Assembly: GCA_021835845.1 (NCBI GenBank)
Contig: JAKBJU010000008.1
Span: 1 to 64,000, forward strand
Origin: Pseudomonadota bacterium
GTDB taxonomy: Bacteria; Pseudomonadota; Gammaproteobacteria; Burkholderiales; JABEVD01
DNA length: 64,000 nt
Reading direction: 5' to 3'
In this document: piece after piece, positions 11,157 to 20,666 of the stretch
Numbering within the stretch: position 1 is the stretch's first letter
Layout: the number at the start of each line of letters is the position of its first letter
Translations under genes and position numbers: made by a program
Notes under the pieces: generated by a model
Databases searched by the model: none
Told to the model about the DNA's origin: nothing
What the model saw: the letters and a program-made list of their open reading frames with translations, nothing else

Positions 11157-12607
11157 TTTTGCTCTGGTTGGGAATGCTCTGCGGTTTTCGCCTGGGCGGA
11201 TTTCTGGGCAAGGCGTTCGGCCTTTTCGCGTTTTTCCCGCTCGATCCGCTCCTGCCTCAGGTCGTGGCGGATTCTTGCGAGGTCGGCGGCCTTCTTTTCA
11301 CGCTCCTGCGCCCAGATCTCGCTTTTGGCATAGCGGTAGAACTGGACGAGCGGGATGTGACTCGGACAGACATAGGTGCAGCAGCCGCATTCGATGCAGT
11401 CGAACAGGGCATATTCCTGCGCCTTGCCGAAATTCCCGGCCTTGGCGAACCAGTAGAGTTCCTGGGGCTGCAACTCGGCCGGGCAGCTCTCGGCGCATCT
11501 GGCGCAGCGTATGCAGGGCATGGGCTGGGGCTTTGTCGGAAACAGCGCATCCGATTTCACGATGATGCAATTGGTTGCCTTGACCACAGGGACGGCAGTC
11601 GAAGGCAAATCGAAACCCATCATCGGGCCGCCCATGATGGCGCCGTCGCTCCCCTCCAGGGGGCCGGCCTGGTCAACCAGATGGTCCATCGGGGTTCCGA
11701 TCAGGGCTTCGAAATTGCCGGGGTTTTTCACGTTTCCGGTGACTGTCACGATGCGCGACAATACCGGCTCGCCATGTCGAATGGCCCGGTAGACGGATGC
11801 GGCCGTGGCGACGTTGAAGCATTGCACGCCAAGATCGGTCGAGCGTTCGCCCGCCGGAACCTCGATTCCGGTGAGCACCCGGATCAACTGCTTTGCCCCG
11901 CCTCCCGGGTAGATCGTGGGAACGGCGACCACTTCCATGGATTGCCCTGCGGCTTCTCTCATCGCCGAAATCGCCTGGGGCTTGTTGTCCTCTATTCCGA
12001 TCACCACCTCTTCGGCATGCAGCATGTGGCGCATGATGGCTGCGCCTTCTATGATTTCACGGGCGCGTTCCCGCATCAGCATGTCGTCGCAGGTGATGTA
12101 GGGCTCGCATTCCGCCCCGTTCAGTACCAGGGTCCTGATTCTTTTGCCGGCACCCGGGTTGAGCTTGATGAAGCTGGGGAAGACGGCGCCGCCGAGGCCC
12201 ACCACGCCGGCGTCCCGCAAGCGGTTTCTGAGCGTGCTCGGGTCCATGTTCAGATGGTCGATCGGCTGCAGGTCGGTCCAGGACTCGAGGCCGTCAGGGG
12301 CTAGGACGATGCAGAGATCCTTGAGGCCCGAAGGGTGGGGGACCGCTTCATGACCGACCGAGAGGATTTTGCCCGAGGTCGGCGCATGGATTGCGCCCGA
12401 AACGTAGCCTTCCGCCTTTCCGATCATCTGCCCCTTGAGGACGGTGTCTCCAGCCTCGACCAGAGGCTTCGCGCTGTTTCCGATATGCTGGTGCAGCGGA
12501 ATCACCAGTTTTTCGGGAAGCGGGGGCTGCTGGATCGGTCGCAGGGTCGATTCGCCCTTGTGCTCGGGGGGGTGGACGCCGCCGTTGAAACGATGAAGGG
12601 CTCTCAT
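11153..12607 (-). CDS. rnfC: Rnf/Rsx electron transport complex subunit C
   Basis: 484 aa from the ATG at 12605-12607, which overlaps the rnfB stop; the open frame runs on to 13018 only as a shadow of rnfB. It has the FMN/NADH-binding Nqo1-like fold ([25 protein letters not shown]) and two [4Fe-4S] motifs near the C-terminus ([12 protein letters not shown] and [12 protein letters not shown]). It is the NADH-oxidising entry subunit. The C-terminus is a short charged tail rich in Lys, Glu and Arg, much shorter than the long repeat tail of the E. coli protein. Confidence 0.97.
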   Translation of the reverse strand: MRALHRFNGGVHPPEHKGESTLRPIQQPPLPEKLVIPLHQHIGNSAKPLVEAGDTVLKGQMIGKAEGYVSGAIHAPTSGKILSVGHEAVPHPSGLKDLCIVLAPDGLESWTDLQPIDHLNMDPSTLRNRLRDAGVVGLGGAVFPSFIKLNPGAGKRIRTLVLNGAECEPYITCDDMLMRERAREIIEGAAIMRHMLHAEEVVIGIEDNKPQAISAMREAAGQSMEVVAVPTIYPGGGAKQLIRVLTGIEVPAGERSTDLGVQCFNVATAASVYRAIRHGEPVLSRIVTVTGNVKNPGNFEALIGTPMDHLVDQAGPLEGSDGAIMGGPMMGFDLPSTAVPVVKATNCIIVKSDALFPTKPQPMPCIRCARCAESCPAELQPQELYWFAKAGNFGKAQEYALFDCIECGCCTYVCPSHIPLVQFYRYAKSEIWAQEREKKAADLARIRHDLRQERIEREKREKAERLAQKSAQAKTAEHSQPEQK

Positions 12608-13152
12608 GCCGCCCCTTTCAGATAGGCGGGCTGCTTCCATTTCCAGTTCGAGATGTTTTCCTGAATGGGGATCATGAAAATGCAGTCGACCGGGCAAGGC
12701 GCGATGCACAGCTCGCAGCCCGTGCATTCCTGGGCGATGATGGTGTGCATCTGCTTGGGAGCGCCGCAAATCGCATCGACAGGGCAGGCCTGCAGGCAAA
12801 GGGTGCAGCCGATGCAGGTGGACTCGTCGATGAAGGCGACGGATTTGGGTTTCGGTTCGCCGTGGCTTGCATTGAGCGACTTGAATTCGACGCCGAGCAG
12901 GTCTGCGAGCTTGTGTATGTTCGCGTCCCCGCCGGGAGGACACTGGTTGATGTCGGCGCGTCCCTCGGCGATCGCTTCGGCATACGGACGGCAGCCGGGA
13001 AAGCCGCACTGGGCGCATTGCGTTTGCGGCAGGATGGCGTCGATCTTCTCGACCAGCGCATTGCCCTGGACATGGAACCTGATCGAGGCATAGCCCAGCA
13101 CGCCGCCGAGGAACAGGGCGAGTCCCGACATGACGAATATCGCATCTAGCAT
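12604..13152 (-). CDS. rnfB: Rnf/Rsx electron transport complex subunit B
   Basis: 182 aa. An N-terminal membrane anchor (about residues 3-22) is followed by a four-Cys Fe-S motif (CAQCGFPGC with later INQCPPGG) and a two-cluster ferredoxin domain ([14 protein letters not shown] and [14 protein letters not shown]). It is the ferredoxin-like subunit that hands electrons to the complex. The size matches the proteobacterial RsxB type with a single 2x[4Fe-4S] domain. It starts 7 bp after the rnfA stop. Confidence 0.97.
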   Translation of the reverse strand: MLDAIFVMSGLALFLGGVLGYASIRFHVQGNALVEKIDAILPQTQCAQCGFPGCRPYAEAIAEGRADINQCPPGGDANIHKLADLLGVEFKSLNASHGEPKPKSVAFIDESTCIGCTLCLQACPVDAICGAPKQMHTIIAQECTGCELCIAPCPVDCIFMIPIQENISNWKWKQPAYLKGAA

Positions 13153-13159
13153 GCCGGCT

Positions 13160-13735
13160 TCACTTGACGAGTCCGGAAAATCCCATGAAAGCCATGCTCA
13201 TGAGTCCGGCAGTGACCATCGCGATGGAAGACCCCCTGAAAGGCGCGGGAATGTCTGCAGCTTCCAGCCTTTCCCGCATGGCGGCAAAAAGAATCAGAAC
13301 CATCGAAAAGCCGACCGCCCCGCCCATGCCGAACAGAAGCGATTGCATGAAGTTGTGGTTCTGCTGCAGGTTCAGCAGGGGAATCCCGAGAACGGCGCAA
13401 TTCGTCGTGATGAGGGGAAGGTAGATGCCCAGCACCTGGTACAGGACGGGGCTGACCTTCTTCACCACCATTTCCGTGAACTGGACGATGCCCGCGATGA
13501 CAACGATGAATGAAATCGTGGTCAGGTAGGCGAGATCGGGTCCGAGCAGGTATTTCGCGATCAGATAGCTGCTTCCGCTTCCCAGCGTGAGCACGAAAGT
13601 CGTCGCCGCCCCCATGCCGATCGCGGCCTCCAGCTTCTTGGACACGCCCATGAAAGGGCAAAGGCCGAGAATCTTGACAAGGACGATATTGTTCACGAAT
13701 ACCGTGCTGACCAGAATGAGAAGATAACTTTCCAT
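13160..13735 (-). CDS. rnfA: Rnf/Rsx electron transport complex subunit A
   Basis: 191 aa, six predicted membrane segments, beginning [32 protein letters not shown] and [10 protein letters not shown] hold the paired Cys residues that, with RnfE, bind an intramembrane cluster. It is the first gene of the leftward rnfABCDGE-nth unit, read from the promoter at 13778-13806. Confidence 0.97.
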   Translation of the reverse strand: MESYLLILVSTVFVNNIVLVKILGLCPFMGVSKKLEAAIGMGAATTFVLTLGSGSSYLIAKYLLGPDLAYLTTISFIVVIAGIVQFTEMVVKKVSPVLYQVLGIYLPLITTNCAVLGIPLLNLQQNHNFMQSLLFGMGGAVGFSMVLILFAAMRERLEAADIPAPFRGSSIAMVTAGLMSMAFMGFSGLVK

Positions 13736-13777
13736 TTAACGTTGAAATATAGTGCAGAACCTTATGATTTCCGGCTG

Positions 13778-13806
13778 ATTATCCCTGTTTCATCTGCGGC
13801 AATCAA
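13778..13806 (-). promoter_or_regulatory. promoter of the rnf operon
   Basis: On the bottom strand TTGATT (13801-13806) and GATAAT (13778-13783) are separated by exactly 17 bp. They lie 42 bp upstream of the rnfA start, in the 103-bp gap after the ald stop, and no better pair was seen there. The whole rnf to DUF3025 stretch could be read from here. Confidence 0.55.
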
Positions 13807-13838
13807 CCATATTGGGGCGATATGTATATGAATTCTGG

Positions 13839-14912
13839 TTATAACTTGCAGGCTTCTGCGACCGCGGGGTGGACGATGCGCCCGCCCCTGATTTGCAGCC
13901 CGCCTCTCAAGCCTGCATCGGCTTCGAGTGCGGCATCGAGTCCGAGGTTCGCGATTCTCAGCACATGGGGGAGCGTGGCATGGGTCAGCGCCAGGGTTGC
14001 AGTCCTCGACACCAGGGCCGGCATGTTGGTCACGCAATAGTGCACCACGCCTTCCTCGACATAGAAAGGGGCGGAGTGGGTCGTGGGCCTGGATGTTTCC
14101 GAACTTCCCCCCTGATCTATCGAGACGTCCACGATGACCGAACCCTGCCTCATGCGCTTCACTGTTTCGCGGGAGAGCAGCTTGGGTGCATGCTTGCCCG
14201 GAATCAGTGTGGCGCAAACGACGATGTCCGCCTCCCTCAAGGCGGCATCGATTGCATCCGTGCTGGAATAGCAGGTCTTGATCCCGATGGCTTCCAGCGG
14301 GGAGAGCGCGTCGGGATGGATGTCGAAAACGGTGACGTTCCCGCCCATGCCGGAAGCGAGCCTTGCCGCATTGCTGCCGACCATTCCTGCGCCGAGCACC
14401 ATGACGTTGGCGGGCGGCACCCCGGTCGCGCCCGAGAGCAGAATGCCGCGTCCGCCGTTGGGCAGGGTGAGCCCGAGGGCGCCCTCCTGGATGGCGAGCC
14501 TGCCTGCAATCTGCGACATCGGGGCGAGAAGCGGCAGCCTGTTGGCACGGTCCGTCACGGTTTCGTAGCCCAGGGCAGTGACATTGCCGCCGGTGAGCGC
14601 ATCGGCGAGGGAGCGGCTGGAAGCGAGATGGAGGTAGCCGAAAAGAATGGTTCCAGGCTCGATCATGGCGCACTCTGCCGGCTGGGGCTCCTTCACCTTC
14701 AGAACCAGGTCGCCCGCGAAGGCTTCCTCTGGCGAATCGACCGGAATCGCGCCGGCCTTTTCATATTCCGAATCTGCAAAGCCGATCGCGCTTCCCGCCC
14801 CCTTTTCCACGAGAACCTGGTGCCCGGCATTCACCAGTTCTCTCGCGCCATGGGGAGTGAGGCTGACCCTGAATTCGTGGTCCTTGATTTCCCTGGGCAC
14901 GCCGATTCTCAT
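13839..14912 (-). CDS. ald: alanine dehydrogenase
   Basis: 357 aa, close to the usual 360-375. It catalyses reversible NAD-dependent deamination of L-alanine to pyruvate and ammonia. The N-terminus [20 protein letters not shown] is typical; the Rossmann motif [21 protein letters not shown] is near residue 170; [12 protein letters not shown] and [16 protein letters not shown] are family signatures that separate it from saccharopine and PntA relatives. Its start overlaps the pyrD stop (ATGA). It is the last gene of the aat-bpt-pyrD-ald unit. Confidence 0.95.
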   Translation of the reverse strand: MRIGVPREIKDHEFRVSLTPHGARELVNAGHQVLVEKGAGSAIGFADSEYEKAGAIPVDSPEEAFAGDLVLKVKEPQPAECAMIEPGTILFGYLHLASSRSLADALTGGNVTALGYETVTDRANRLPLLAPMSQIAGRLAIQEGALGLTLPNGGRGILLSGATGVPPANVMVLGAGMVGSNAARLASGMGGNVTVFDIHPDALSPLEAIGIKTCYSSTDAIDAALREADIVVCATLIPGKHAPKLLSRETVKRMRQGSVIVDVSIDQGGSSETSRPTTHSAPFYVEEGVVHYCVTNMPALVSRTATLALTHATLPHVLRIANLGLDAALEADAGLRGGLQIRGGRIVHPAVAEACKL

Positions 14913-15928
14913 GGTTTTTCTCCCAGTGCATGGATGATTTCGCCGACAAGGCCCGGCCCCTGATAGATGAGGCCGGAATAGAGCTGGATCAGGGAAGCGC
15001 CTGCATCCATTTTTTCCTTCGCGTCCGCTGCATTCATGATTCCGCCTGCGCCGATGATGGGGATTTTTCCTTCTAGCTGCGCAGACAATCGCCCGATCAC
15101 GCGGGTGGAAGCCAGCTTCAAGGGCGCTCCGCTCAAGCCCCCGGCTTCCAGGGCATGTTCCTGCCCCTGTACGCCCTCCCTGGAGAGCGTGGTGTTGGTG
15201 GCGATCACCGCTTCGATTTCGTGGCGCAGCAGGAGGGAGGCGATTTCGTCAATCGCTTCGTCCGCAAGGTCGGGGGAGATTTTCACCGCGAGCGGCACCC
15301 GTTTGTGAAATCTGGCAGCGAGTTCCCCCTGCTTCGACTTGAGGGAAGCAAGCAGCCTGTTCAATTCGTCCGCCTGCTGGAGCTGGCGCAGATTCTGGGT
15401 GTTGGGCGAGGAAATATTGATCGCGACATAGCTTGCGTGCGGGTAGACCTTCTCCATGCAATGCAGATAATCCTTTGCTGCGGACTCGATCGGCGTGTCG
15501 AAGTTCTTGCCGATATTGATTCCCAGGATGCCCTTGTAGCGTGCTTTCCTGACGTTCCTGAGCAGATTGTCGACGCCTTCGTTGTTGAATCCCATCCGGT
15601 TGATGATCGCACGGGATTCGGGCAGCCTGAACAGCCTGGGTTTCGGGTTTCCGGGCTGCGGGCGCGGGGTGACCGTGCCGATTTCGATGAAGCCGAATCC
15701 GAGGCTGGCGAGCGCATCGATGTAGGCGCCGTTCTTGTCGAGGCCGGCAGCAAGTCCGACGGGGTTGCGAAACTCCAGTCCCATGACTTCGACCGGGTTG
15801 GCGGCGCGGGATGCCGGATTCGGCATCAATCCGAAATCGTTCAAGGATTCGAGCATGCCGAGCGAGAGATGGTGCGCGCGCTCCGCATCGAGCATGAATA
15901 GAAAGTGGCGGGCCAGGGAATAGATCAT
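14909..15928 (-). CDS. pyrD: dihydroorotate dehydrogenase (quinone)
   Basis: 339 aa class 2 enzyme from [20 protein letters not shown]; the ATG at 15926-15928 overlaps the bpt stop and the longer open frame to 16075 is a shadow. It oxidises dihydroorotate to orotate with a membrane quinone as acceptor. The amphipathic N-terminal helix is the class 2 membrane-binding segment. FMN-site motifs [30 protein letters not shown] (with the catalytic Ser) and [14 protein letters not shown] are all present. Confidence 0.97.
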   Translation of the reverse strand: MIYSLARHFLFMLDAERAHHLSLGMLESLNDFGLMPNPASRAANPVEVMGLEFRNPVGLAAGLDKNGAYIDALASLGFGFIEIGTVTPRPQPGNPKPRLFRLPESRAIINRMGFNNEGVDNLLRNVRKARYKGILGINIGKNFDTPIESAAKDYLHCMEKVYPHASYVAINISSPNTQNLRQLQQADELNRLLASLKSKQGELAARFHKRVPLAVKISPDLADEAIDEIASLLLRHEIEAVIATNTTLSREGVQGQEHALEAGGLSGAPLKLASTRVIGRLSAQLEGKIPIIGAGGIMNAADAKEKMDAGASLIQLYSGLIYQGPGLVGEIIHALGEKP

Positions 15929-16641
15929 GTCTGTCCGATCCCCTGCCACTGCCCGTCGATGTAACCTTCGAGAGGCTTGAAACTGATTTTGTAGGCCATC
16001 TTCCTGCTTTGTTCTATCCAGTATCCCAAATAAAGGTGGGGGAGCTGCATTTTCCTGCACAACTCGATCTGCCACAGCACATTGTAAGTGCCGAAGCTCG
16101 CGCTGGCGATGTCCGGATCGAAAAATGTATAGACCGAAGACAATCCGTCGTCGATTTCGTCGACGATGCTGACCATCATGAGTTTCCCGTTTTCCCTGAA
16201 TTCGTAGAGCAGGGTTGCGACTTGGCTTTGCAGCAGGGACTGGCAGTATTGTTCTGGGTTGTCTTCGTCCATGCCGCCGCCCGGATGCCTAGCGTTCTGG
16301 TAGCGCCGGTAAAGTTCGAAATGTTCCGGTTCGAATGCGAGTTCGCGGGGAATCGCTTCCAGGTCTTGGTGCCGCTTCAGGCTTCTTTTCTGGGCGCGAT
16401 TGGGTTCGAAGGCTGCGACATCGACGCGCACCGCAATGCAGGATTTGCAGGCTCTGCAGCGGGGGCGATAAACGAAAAGGCCGCTGCGGCGGAACCCCGA
16501 GAGGATCAGATCATCGAAGGCGCCGTCGATATTGGCGTGATGAGGGGGCGCAACCTCGGAGCGGGCGAGCCTTCCCTCGAGGTAGCTGCACGGATATTCG
16601 GCAGTCAAATAGTATTGTTTCGGGTCACTCAATGAGGTCAT
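15925..16641 (-). CDS. bpt: aspartate/glutamate leucyltransferase (Bpt)
   Basis: 238 aa from [21 protein letters not shown]; the ATG at 16641 overlaps the aat end by 17 bp, while the upstream ATG at 16677 lies deep inside aat. The ATE/Bpt fold is shown by the N-terminal Cys cluster [23 protein letters not shown], and [16 protein letters not shown]. Bpt transfers Leu from leucyl-tRNA to proteins with N-terminal Asp or Glu, marking them for ClpS/ClpAP. Adjacent aat supplies the companion branch of the N-end rule. Confidence 0.95.
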   Translation of the reverse strand: MTSLSDPKQYYLTAEYPCSYLEGRLARSEVAPPHHANIDGAFDDLILSGFRRSGLFVYRPRCRACKSCIAVRVDVAAFEPNRAQKRSLKRHQDLEAIPRELAFEPEHFELYRRYQNARHPGGGMDEDNPEQYCQSLLQSQVATLLYEFRENGKLMMVSIVDEIDDGLSSVYTFFDPDIASASFGTYNVLWQIELCRKMQLPHLYLGYWIEQSRKMAYKISFKPLEGYIDGQWQGIGQT

Positions 16642-17320
16642 GATCGAAATGCCATTTTCCTGTCCTGTCGGGGCCATCCGTCCATGCCTTCAGTTTTAGG
16701 GCAAATTCGCTTCGAGGGATTTCGGTTGCGCCCAGCGAGACGAGATGGGGCGTTCTCACCTGGCAGTCGATCATGTGAAAGCCCCAGCGTTTCAGTTGCA
16801 GCACGAGGTGGACGAAGGCGATCTTGGAAGCATCCGTTCGTCTGGAGAACATCGACTCCCCGAAGAATACCTCTCCCAGTGCGATGCCGTAGAGCCCTCC
16901 GCAGAGCTCCCCCCCCATCCAGGTTTCGACGCTGTGGGCCAAACCCATCTGGTGCAGTCTGCAATAGGCTTCGATCATCTGTTCAGAAATCCAGGTGCCA
17001 GCGCCATCTTTCCTCGGTTCTGCGCATTTTCTCATGACTTCTTCGAATACGGTATCGACCCTGATTTCGTAGTCCTTCCTGAGCGCCTTTTTGAGCGAAC
17101 GCGACAGCTTCAGATTTTCAGGGAACAGGACGAGGCGGGGGTCCGGACTCCACCACAGGATCGGATCTTCCTCGCCGAACCAGGGAAAGATGCCCCGACC
17201 GTAAGCGTCGAGCAGCCGCTCCGGGGAAAGATCCGCTCCCGCAGCCAGAAGCCCGCCAGGCTCGCGCAGCGCGGTATCGAGAGGGGGGAAGGGAGTATGT
17301 TTCCCCAGCCATTTCAGCAT
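16625..17320 (-). CDS. aat: leucyl/phenylalanyl-tRNA-protein transferase
   Basis: 231 aa, full length. It adds Leu or Phe to proteins with N-terminal Lys or Arg, making them ClpS substrates. Family signatures: [20 protein letters not shown] near the N-terminus, [23 protein letters not shown], and [20 protein letters not shown] with [15 protein letters not shown]. It is the first gene of the leftward aat-bpt-pyrD-ald unit; the 130-bp gap to yciB must hold its promoter. Confidence 0.97.
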   Translation of the reverse strand: MLKWLGKHTPFPPLDTALREPGGLLAAGADLSPERLLDAYGRGIFPWFGEEDPILWWSPDPRLVLFPENLKLSRSLKKALRKDYEIRVDTVFEEVMRKCAEPRKDGAGTWISEQMIEAYCRLHQMGLAHSVETWMGGELCGGLYGIALGEVFFGESMFSRRTDASKIAFVHLVLQLKRWGFHMIDCQVRTPHLVSLGATEIPRSEFALKLKAWTDGPDRTGKWHFDHDLIE

Positions 17321-17396
17321 AGGATATTGAACTTTGCAGCCAGGAACGCAATCTCATTGACGGATACCGATTTTACCGCATTTTTGCCGTTTCCGA

Positions 17397-17425
17397 TGGA
17401 CAGCCGAGCATTAAGACTTCATAAT
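17397..17425 (+). promoter_or_regulatory. promoter of yciB-yciI-bolA-ppiC
   Basis: TGGACA at 17397-17402 (5 of 6) and CATAAT at 17420-17425 (5 of 6) have an ideal 17-bp spacer and end 25 bp before the yciB ATG. The rest of this 130-bp divergent gap contains AT-rich blocks that may serve aat on the other strand. Confidence 0.7.
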
Positions 17426-17450
17426 TTCCCCAAGTACAGGATCCGGGCCC

Positions 17451-18011
17451 ATGAAATTTCTTTTTGACCTTTTTCCGGTCGTTCTCTTTTTCGGCACCTA
17501 CCAGATTTTTCCCCACTTCGGGCCGAAAGAAGAGGCCATGTTCTATGCCACGGCGGTCGCCATCATCGCGACTTTCGTCCAGATCGTGTGGACTTATCTG
17601 AAGCACAGGAAAATCGACAACATGCTGTGGATGAGCTTCGTGATCGTGCTCGTCTTCGGTGGGGCGACGCTGCTGTTTCACGACAAGGCCTTCATCATGT
17701 GGAAGCCCTCTGTGCTGTATTGGTGCTTCGCAACGGTTTTGCTGGTGAGCGCGACCTGGTTTGACAAGAATCTGATTCGAACGATGCTGGAGACCCAGTT
17801 GAGCGCGCCGGACCGGGTATGGGACAGGCTCAATATGGTCTGGGCGGCTTTCTTCGCCGTGATGGGATTCGTCAATCTTTATGTCGCGATGAACTTTTCG
17901 GAGTCTGCCTGGGTCAAATTTAAGCTCTTCGGAACGCTCGGGCTGATGCTGATTTTCGTGTTCGCCCAGAGCCTGATGCTTTCCAAGTATGCAGAAGACA
18001 AGGGGAATTGA
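17451..18011 (+). CDS. yciB: YciB inner-membrane protein (septation protein A family)
   Basis: 186 aa polytopic membrane protein. It begins [18 protein letters not shown] and contains the conserved [23 protein letters not shown] and [23 protein letters not shown] segments, with five to six hydrophobic spans. YciB is linked to envelope integrity and elongation/septation in enterobacteria and was earlier called IspZ or intracellular septation protein A. The stop shares a base with the yciI start. Confidence 0.95.
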   Translation: MKFLFDLFPVVLFFGTYQIFPHFGPKEEAMFYATAVAIIATFVQIVWTYLKHRKIDNMLWMSFVIVLVFGGATLLFHDKAFIMWKPSVLYWCFATVLLVSATWFDKNLIRTMLETQLSAPDRVWDRLNMVWAAFFAVMGFVNLYVAMNFSESAWVKFKLFGTLGLMLIFVFAQSLMLSKYAEDKGN

Positions 18012-18304
18012 TGTTGTATGCCATTATCGGAAAGGACGTCGAAAACAGCTTCGAAAAGCGGCTGAAAGCTCGTCCTGCCCATCTCAAGAGGCTCGAAGCG
18101 CTCGAGGAAGAGGGCAGGCTGATTCTGGCAGGTCCTTTTCCCGCGATAGATTGCAATGATCCGGGCGCATTTTCCGGGAGTTTGATCGTCGCCGAATTCG
18201 ACTCGATCGAGGCAGCCCGGGCATGGGCCGATTCCGATCCCTATGTGGTCGAAGGGGTGTTCGAGCTGGTTGAAGTGAAACCCTTCAAGAAGGTGCTGCC
18301 TTGA
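18011..18304 (+). CDS. yciI: YciI-like protein
   Basis: 97 aa from the ATG at 18011 that overlaps the yciB TGA; this start gives MLYAIIGKD, aligned with E. coli YciI, whereas the TTG at 18008 does not. Conserved features are [22 protein letters not shown], the catalytic-looking DxNDPG ([11 protein letters not shown]) and [13 protein letters not shown]. The family is a dimeric ferredoxin-like fold of uncertain role with a conserved His-Asp pair. The yciB neighbourhood is conserved across beta- and gammaproteobacteria. Confidence 0.93.
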   Translation: MLYAIIGKDVENSFEKRLKARPAHLKRLEALEEEGRLILAGPFPAIDCNDPGAFSGSLIVAEFDSIEAARAWADSDPYVVEGVFELVEVKPFKKVLP

Positions 18305-18579
18305 AGGATGTCAGCCGAATCATCATCGAAAGGCTGGGGGAGCTCGATGCCGAGAAGCTCGAAATCGTCGACGAGAGCGAGAAGCACCGCGGACATGCCG
18401 GATCTGGCGGGGGAGGGCATTACTCCATGACCGTCGTGTCGGACCGTTTTTCCGGGCAGGGCCTCATGGCTCGCCACCGGCTGGTCTACGGCATGCTTTC
18501 CGACCTGATGAAAAAAGACATTCATGCGCTTGCCATCCGGGCCTATACTCCCTCAGAATATCAATCGAAACAATCATAA
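18301..18579 (+). CDS. BolA family protein
   Basis: 92 aa with a TTG start overlapping the yciI stop. It has the BolA fold signatures: ESEKHRGH with a Gly-rich [17 protein letters not shown] loop holding the metal/Fe-S ligand His, and [16 protein letters not shown]. BolA proteins partner with monothiol glutaredoxins in handling [2Fe-2S] clusters. Its location between yciI and the PpiC gene is a conserved betaproteobacterial arrangement. Confidence 0.93.
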   Translation: MKDVSRIIIERLGELDAEKLEIVDESEKHRGHAGSGGGGHYSMTVVSDRFSGQGLMARHRLVYGMLSDLMKKDIHALAIRAYTPSEYQSKQS

Positions 18580-18594
18580 CCTAAAGGAAAAAAC

Positions 18595-19398
18595 ATGCCC
18601 TTATTGAAATCCCTGATCGCTGCATCGAGCCTGCTGGCCGTTTCCGTCTGCTACGCGCAAGATTCCAGCGTCCTCACCAAGCCGGTCGCGACTGTCAACG
18701 GCGTCGGGATACCGGCATCCCGTTACGATTTCATCCTGAAGCAGAACATGGCGCAGCGCGGCGAGCCGGATTCCCCAGAGCTGCGCAAGAACATCAAGGA
18801 AACCCTGATCAACCAGGAGATCATCGCGCAGGCTGCAGCCAAGAAGGGTCTGGACCAGACGGCCGATTTCAAGACCATGATGGAATTGAGCCGCGAACAG
18901 AATCTGGTCAATGCCTATCTGCACGAATATACCAAGAATCATCCCGTGACCGATGCCGAAATGAAGCAGGAATTCGACAAGATCAAGGCCCACATGGGGA
19001 GCAAGGAATACAAGGTGCGCCATATCCTGGTCAAGACCGAAGCCGAGGCCAAGAAGATCATCGCCGACCTCAAGAAGGGCGCCAAGTTTTCCAAGCTTGC
19101 TGCCGAAAAGAGCGAAGATCCGGGTTCCAAGAGCCATGGAGGAGAACTCGACTGGGCGCCCGCTTCGAATTTCGTCCAGCCTTTCGCCGATGCGGTGCGT
19201 TTGCTGAAGAAGGGCGAGATCACCCCGGCCCCGGTTCAAACCCCGTTCGGCTGGCATGTGATCCAGCTGCAGGACGAAAAGCCCCTGAAGCTGCCCTCCT
19301 TCGACCAGGTCAAGCCCCAGCTGCAGCAGCGCGTTCAGCAGGAGCATATCCAGAAGATGATCTCCGATCTGCGCGCCGCAGCCAAGGTTGAAGAGTAA
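18595..19398 (+). CDS. periplasmic PpiC-type peptidyl-prolyl isomerase
   Basis: 267 aa. A signal peptide (about residues 1-21, cleaved after VCYA) is followed by a SurA-N-like helical region (ATVNGVGIPASRYDFIL) and a parvulin domain at about residues 135-235, with VRHILVKTE, ftkLA-type AAEKSEDPGSKSHGGELDW and PVQTPFGWHVIQL. It catalyses cis-trans isomerisation of prolyl bonds and chaperones outer membrane proteins. A 15-bp gap with AAAGGAAAA precedes the ATG. A terminator follows directly. Confidence 0.95.
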   Translation: MPLLKSLIAASSLLAVSVCYAQDSSVLTKPVATVNGVGIPASRYDFILKQNMAQRGEPDSPELRKNIKETLINQEIIAQAAAKKGLDQTADFKTMMELSREQNLVNAYLHEYTKNHPVTDAEMKQEFDKIKAHMGSKEYKVRHILVKTEAEAKKIIADLKKGAKFSKLAAEKSEDPGSKSHGGELDWAPASNFVQPFADAVRLLKKGEITPAPVQTPFGWHVIQLQDEKPLKLPSFDQVKPQLQQRVQQEHIQKMISDLRAAAKVEE

Positions 19399-19413
19399 TT
19401 TGTTGGATGCAAG

Positions 19414-19440
19414 GCCCCCGATTTCGGGGGCTTTTTCTTT
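19414..19440 (+). terminator. rho-independent terminator after the ppiC gene
   Basis: GCCCCCGA (19414-19421) pairs with TCGGGGGC (19424-19431), and is followed by CTTTTTCTTTTTT-like T-rich sequence. It lies 15 bp after the PpiC stop and 18 bp before the cytochrome Shine-Dalgarno region, so it separates the two. Confidence 0.92.
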
Positions 19441-19457
19441 TTTGGAGGAGCAAAGCA

Positions 19458-19874
19458 ATGAAGATATCGACACTCGCCATGACCCTGCTTTTTTTCTCGG
19501 CCGCTGCCCAGGCGGCTCCCGGCCCGGAGATGCAGAAAGCCATCCACGACGGCAAAAGGCTTTATTCCCATGAGACGTTCGGCGGAAACGGCAGAACCTG
19601 CGAAACTTGCCATGTGAACGGCGGTGTTGGGCCCGGAAAGCTGCCGGACGGCAGAAGCATCCCGAGCCTCGAAAACGCCGCGGCGATTTTCCCGAGATTC
19701 AATCCCAGGGCCAAGAAGATCGTGACCCTCGAAGACCAGATTCATTCCTGCGTGCATGGCGGACTGCAGGGAAATTCTCCCGCCTACGGGAGCGAGCAGC
19801 TCGTCGATCTCGTCAGCTACGTGACTTCCCTTGCCCAGGGCAAGCCGCTGGACATGGATGGGAAGCCCAACTGA
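19458..19874 (+). CDS. small periplasmic c-type cytochrome
   Basis: 138 aa from the ATG preceded by GGAGGAG; an upstream in-frame start at 19407 would overlap the terminator and is rejected. A signal peptide (about 1-19, ending AAAQAA) leads into one heme-binding CETCH motif near residue 54. The later IHSCVHGGLQG segment and the Met in LDMDGKPN are candidates for the distal axial ligand or fold contacts. It is probably a mono-heme electron carrier in the periplasm; its partner is not apparent and the gene stands alone between a terminator and a repeat. Confidence 0.85.
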   Translation: MKISTLAMTLLFFSAAAQAAPGPEMQKAIHDGKRLYSHETFGGNGRTCETCHVNGGVGPGKLPDGRSIPSLENAAAIFPRFNPRAKKIVTLEDQIHSCVHGGLQGNSPAYGSEQLVDLVSYVTSLAQGKPLDMDGKPN

Positions 19875-19880
19875 AATTGG

Positions 19881-20154
19881 GGAACCACCGATTCATTCCC
19901 GCGCAGATCGCGTTGCTGGGAAAATCGAGATGATCGCGCGGAGCGCGACGCAGATCGTAGCCGGGCCTACGACATCAAGAAGCGCGACAAAGCGAGCGCT
20001 CGATTTTTACGCAACCCTATTGGGACGGGGCTTTGCGGGTGATCTTCTTTGTTGCGCGGCTCGCGAATGGAATAACCATTCGACTTCGCCGCGCGCCTCG
20101 AATCTCATCTCGCAAAGTCGCGTCGCGACCGCGTGGGAATGAATCAGTGGTTCA
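19881..20154 (+). repeat. dispersed inverted-terminal repeat element, copy A (MITE-like)
   Basis: 274-bp element. Its left arm starts GGAACCACCGATTCATTCCC, and the right arm read in reverse is GAACCACTGATTCATTCCC, so 21 of about 23 terminal bases are inverted repeats. It is flanked by TTGG (left) and TTAG (right), close to a YTAR 4-bp target. Internal landmarks shared with copies B and C are a GATCGCGCG-rich block, AGCGCTCGATTTT and a hairpin CGAATGG/CCATTCG (20064-20082). An open frame runs through it but no transposase is encoded. The right arm contains the start codon of the downstream GNAT gene. Confidence 0.9.
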
Positions 20155-20666
20155 TTAGACATGGCGTGAAGGCGGATGCGGGAGAAATAGCCTCTCTCGT
20201 CAATTCAGCCTACCGGGGAGAATCCGGCAAACGTGGCTGGACGACGGAAGCCGATCATATCGATGGCCAGAGGACGGACGCCGAGGAAGTATCGAGGCTG
20301 ATCGATTCCAGCGGTTCGCTTTTTCTGCTCTGCATCGAGGTGGACAGCCTGGTCGGCGTCATCCATCTGGAGCAATGCGGGGAGGATGCCAAGCTCGGCA
20401 TGCTTGCGGTGAGGCCCGACAGACAGGGAAGCGGGTTCGGCAGGCGGCTTCTCGATGAGGCAGAAGGGGCTGCGGCCAAGGCCTTCGGCGCCAGAAAGAT
20501 CAAAATGGCAGTCCTGACCTTCAGGACCGAGCTGATCGCCTACTACAAAAGGCGCGGCTATTTGCGCACCGGGCATTTCGAGGATTTTCCCGCGGACCCC
20601 AGATTCGGCATTCCCAAAGTCGCTGGACTTCGCTTCGAATGGCTGGAGAAGCAGGGCAGGGGCTAG
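20139..20666 (+). CDS. GNAT-family N-acetyltransferase
   Basis: 175 aa from ATG 20139. A GCN5-related fold is shown by ADAGEIASLVNSAYRGE near the N-terminus, KLGMLAVRPDRQGSGFGRRLLDEAE (the acetyl-CoA pyrophosphate loop, R-x-x-G-x-G/A pattern as RQGSGFG) and IAYYKRRGYLRTG. The substrate is unknown. This start and a GTG at 20133 both lie inside the right arm of repeat copy A, so the first five residues (MNQWF) are repeat-derived; the next in-frame start, GTG 20166, would begin VKADAGEIA and may be the ancestral one. Confidence 0.85.
   Translation: MNQWFIRHGVKADAGEIASLVNSAYRGESGKRGWTTEADHIDGQRTDAEEVSRLIDSSGSLFLLCIEVDSLVGVIHLEQCGEDAKLGMLAVRPDRQGSGFGRRLLDEAEGAAAKAFGARKIKMAVLTFRTELIAYYKRRGYLRTGHFEDFPADPRFGIPKVAGLRFEWLEKQGRG

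Noticed and set aside
19407-19457. Upstream in-frame start of the cytochrome gene
   Set aside because: It would place the terminator hairpin inside the coding region and would spoil the signal peptide; GGAGGAG precedes the ATG at 19458.
19831-20142. Open frame through repeat copy A, with related frames in copies B and C (peptides starting MIARSATQ)
   Set aside because: The frame lies within the repeat, has no recognisable domain or ribosome site, and its similarity between copies is explained by nucleotide similarity of the element. In copy B it diverges in the second half and runs out into the flank.
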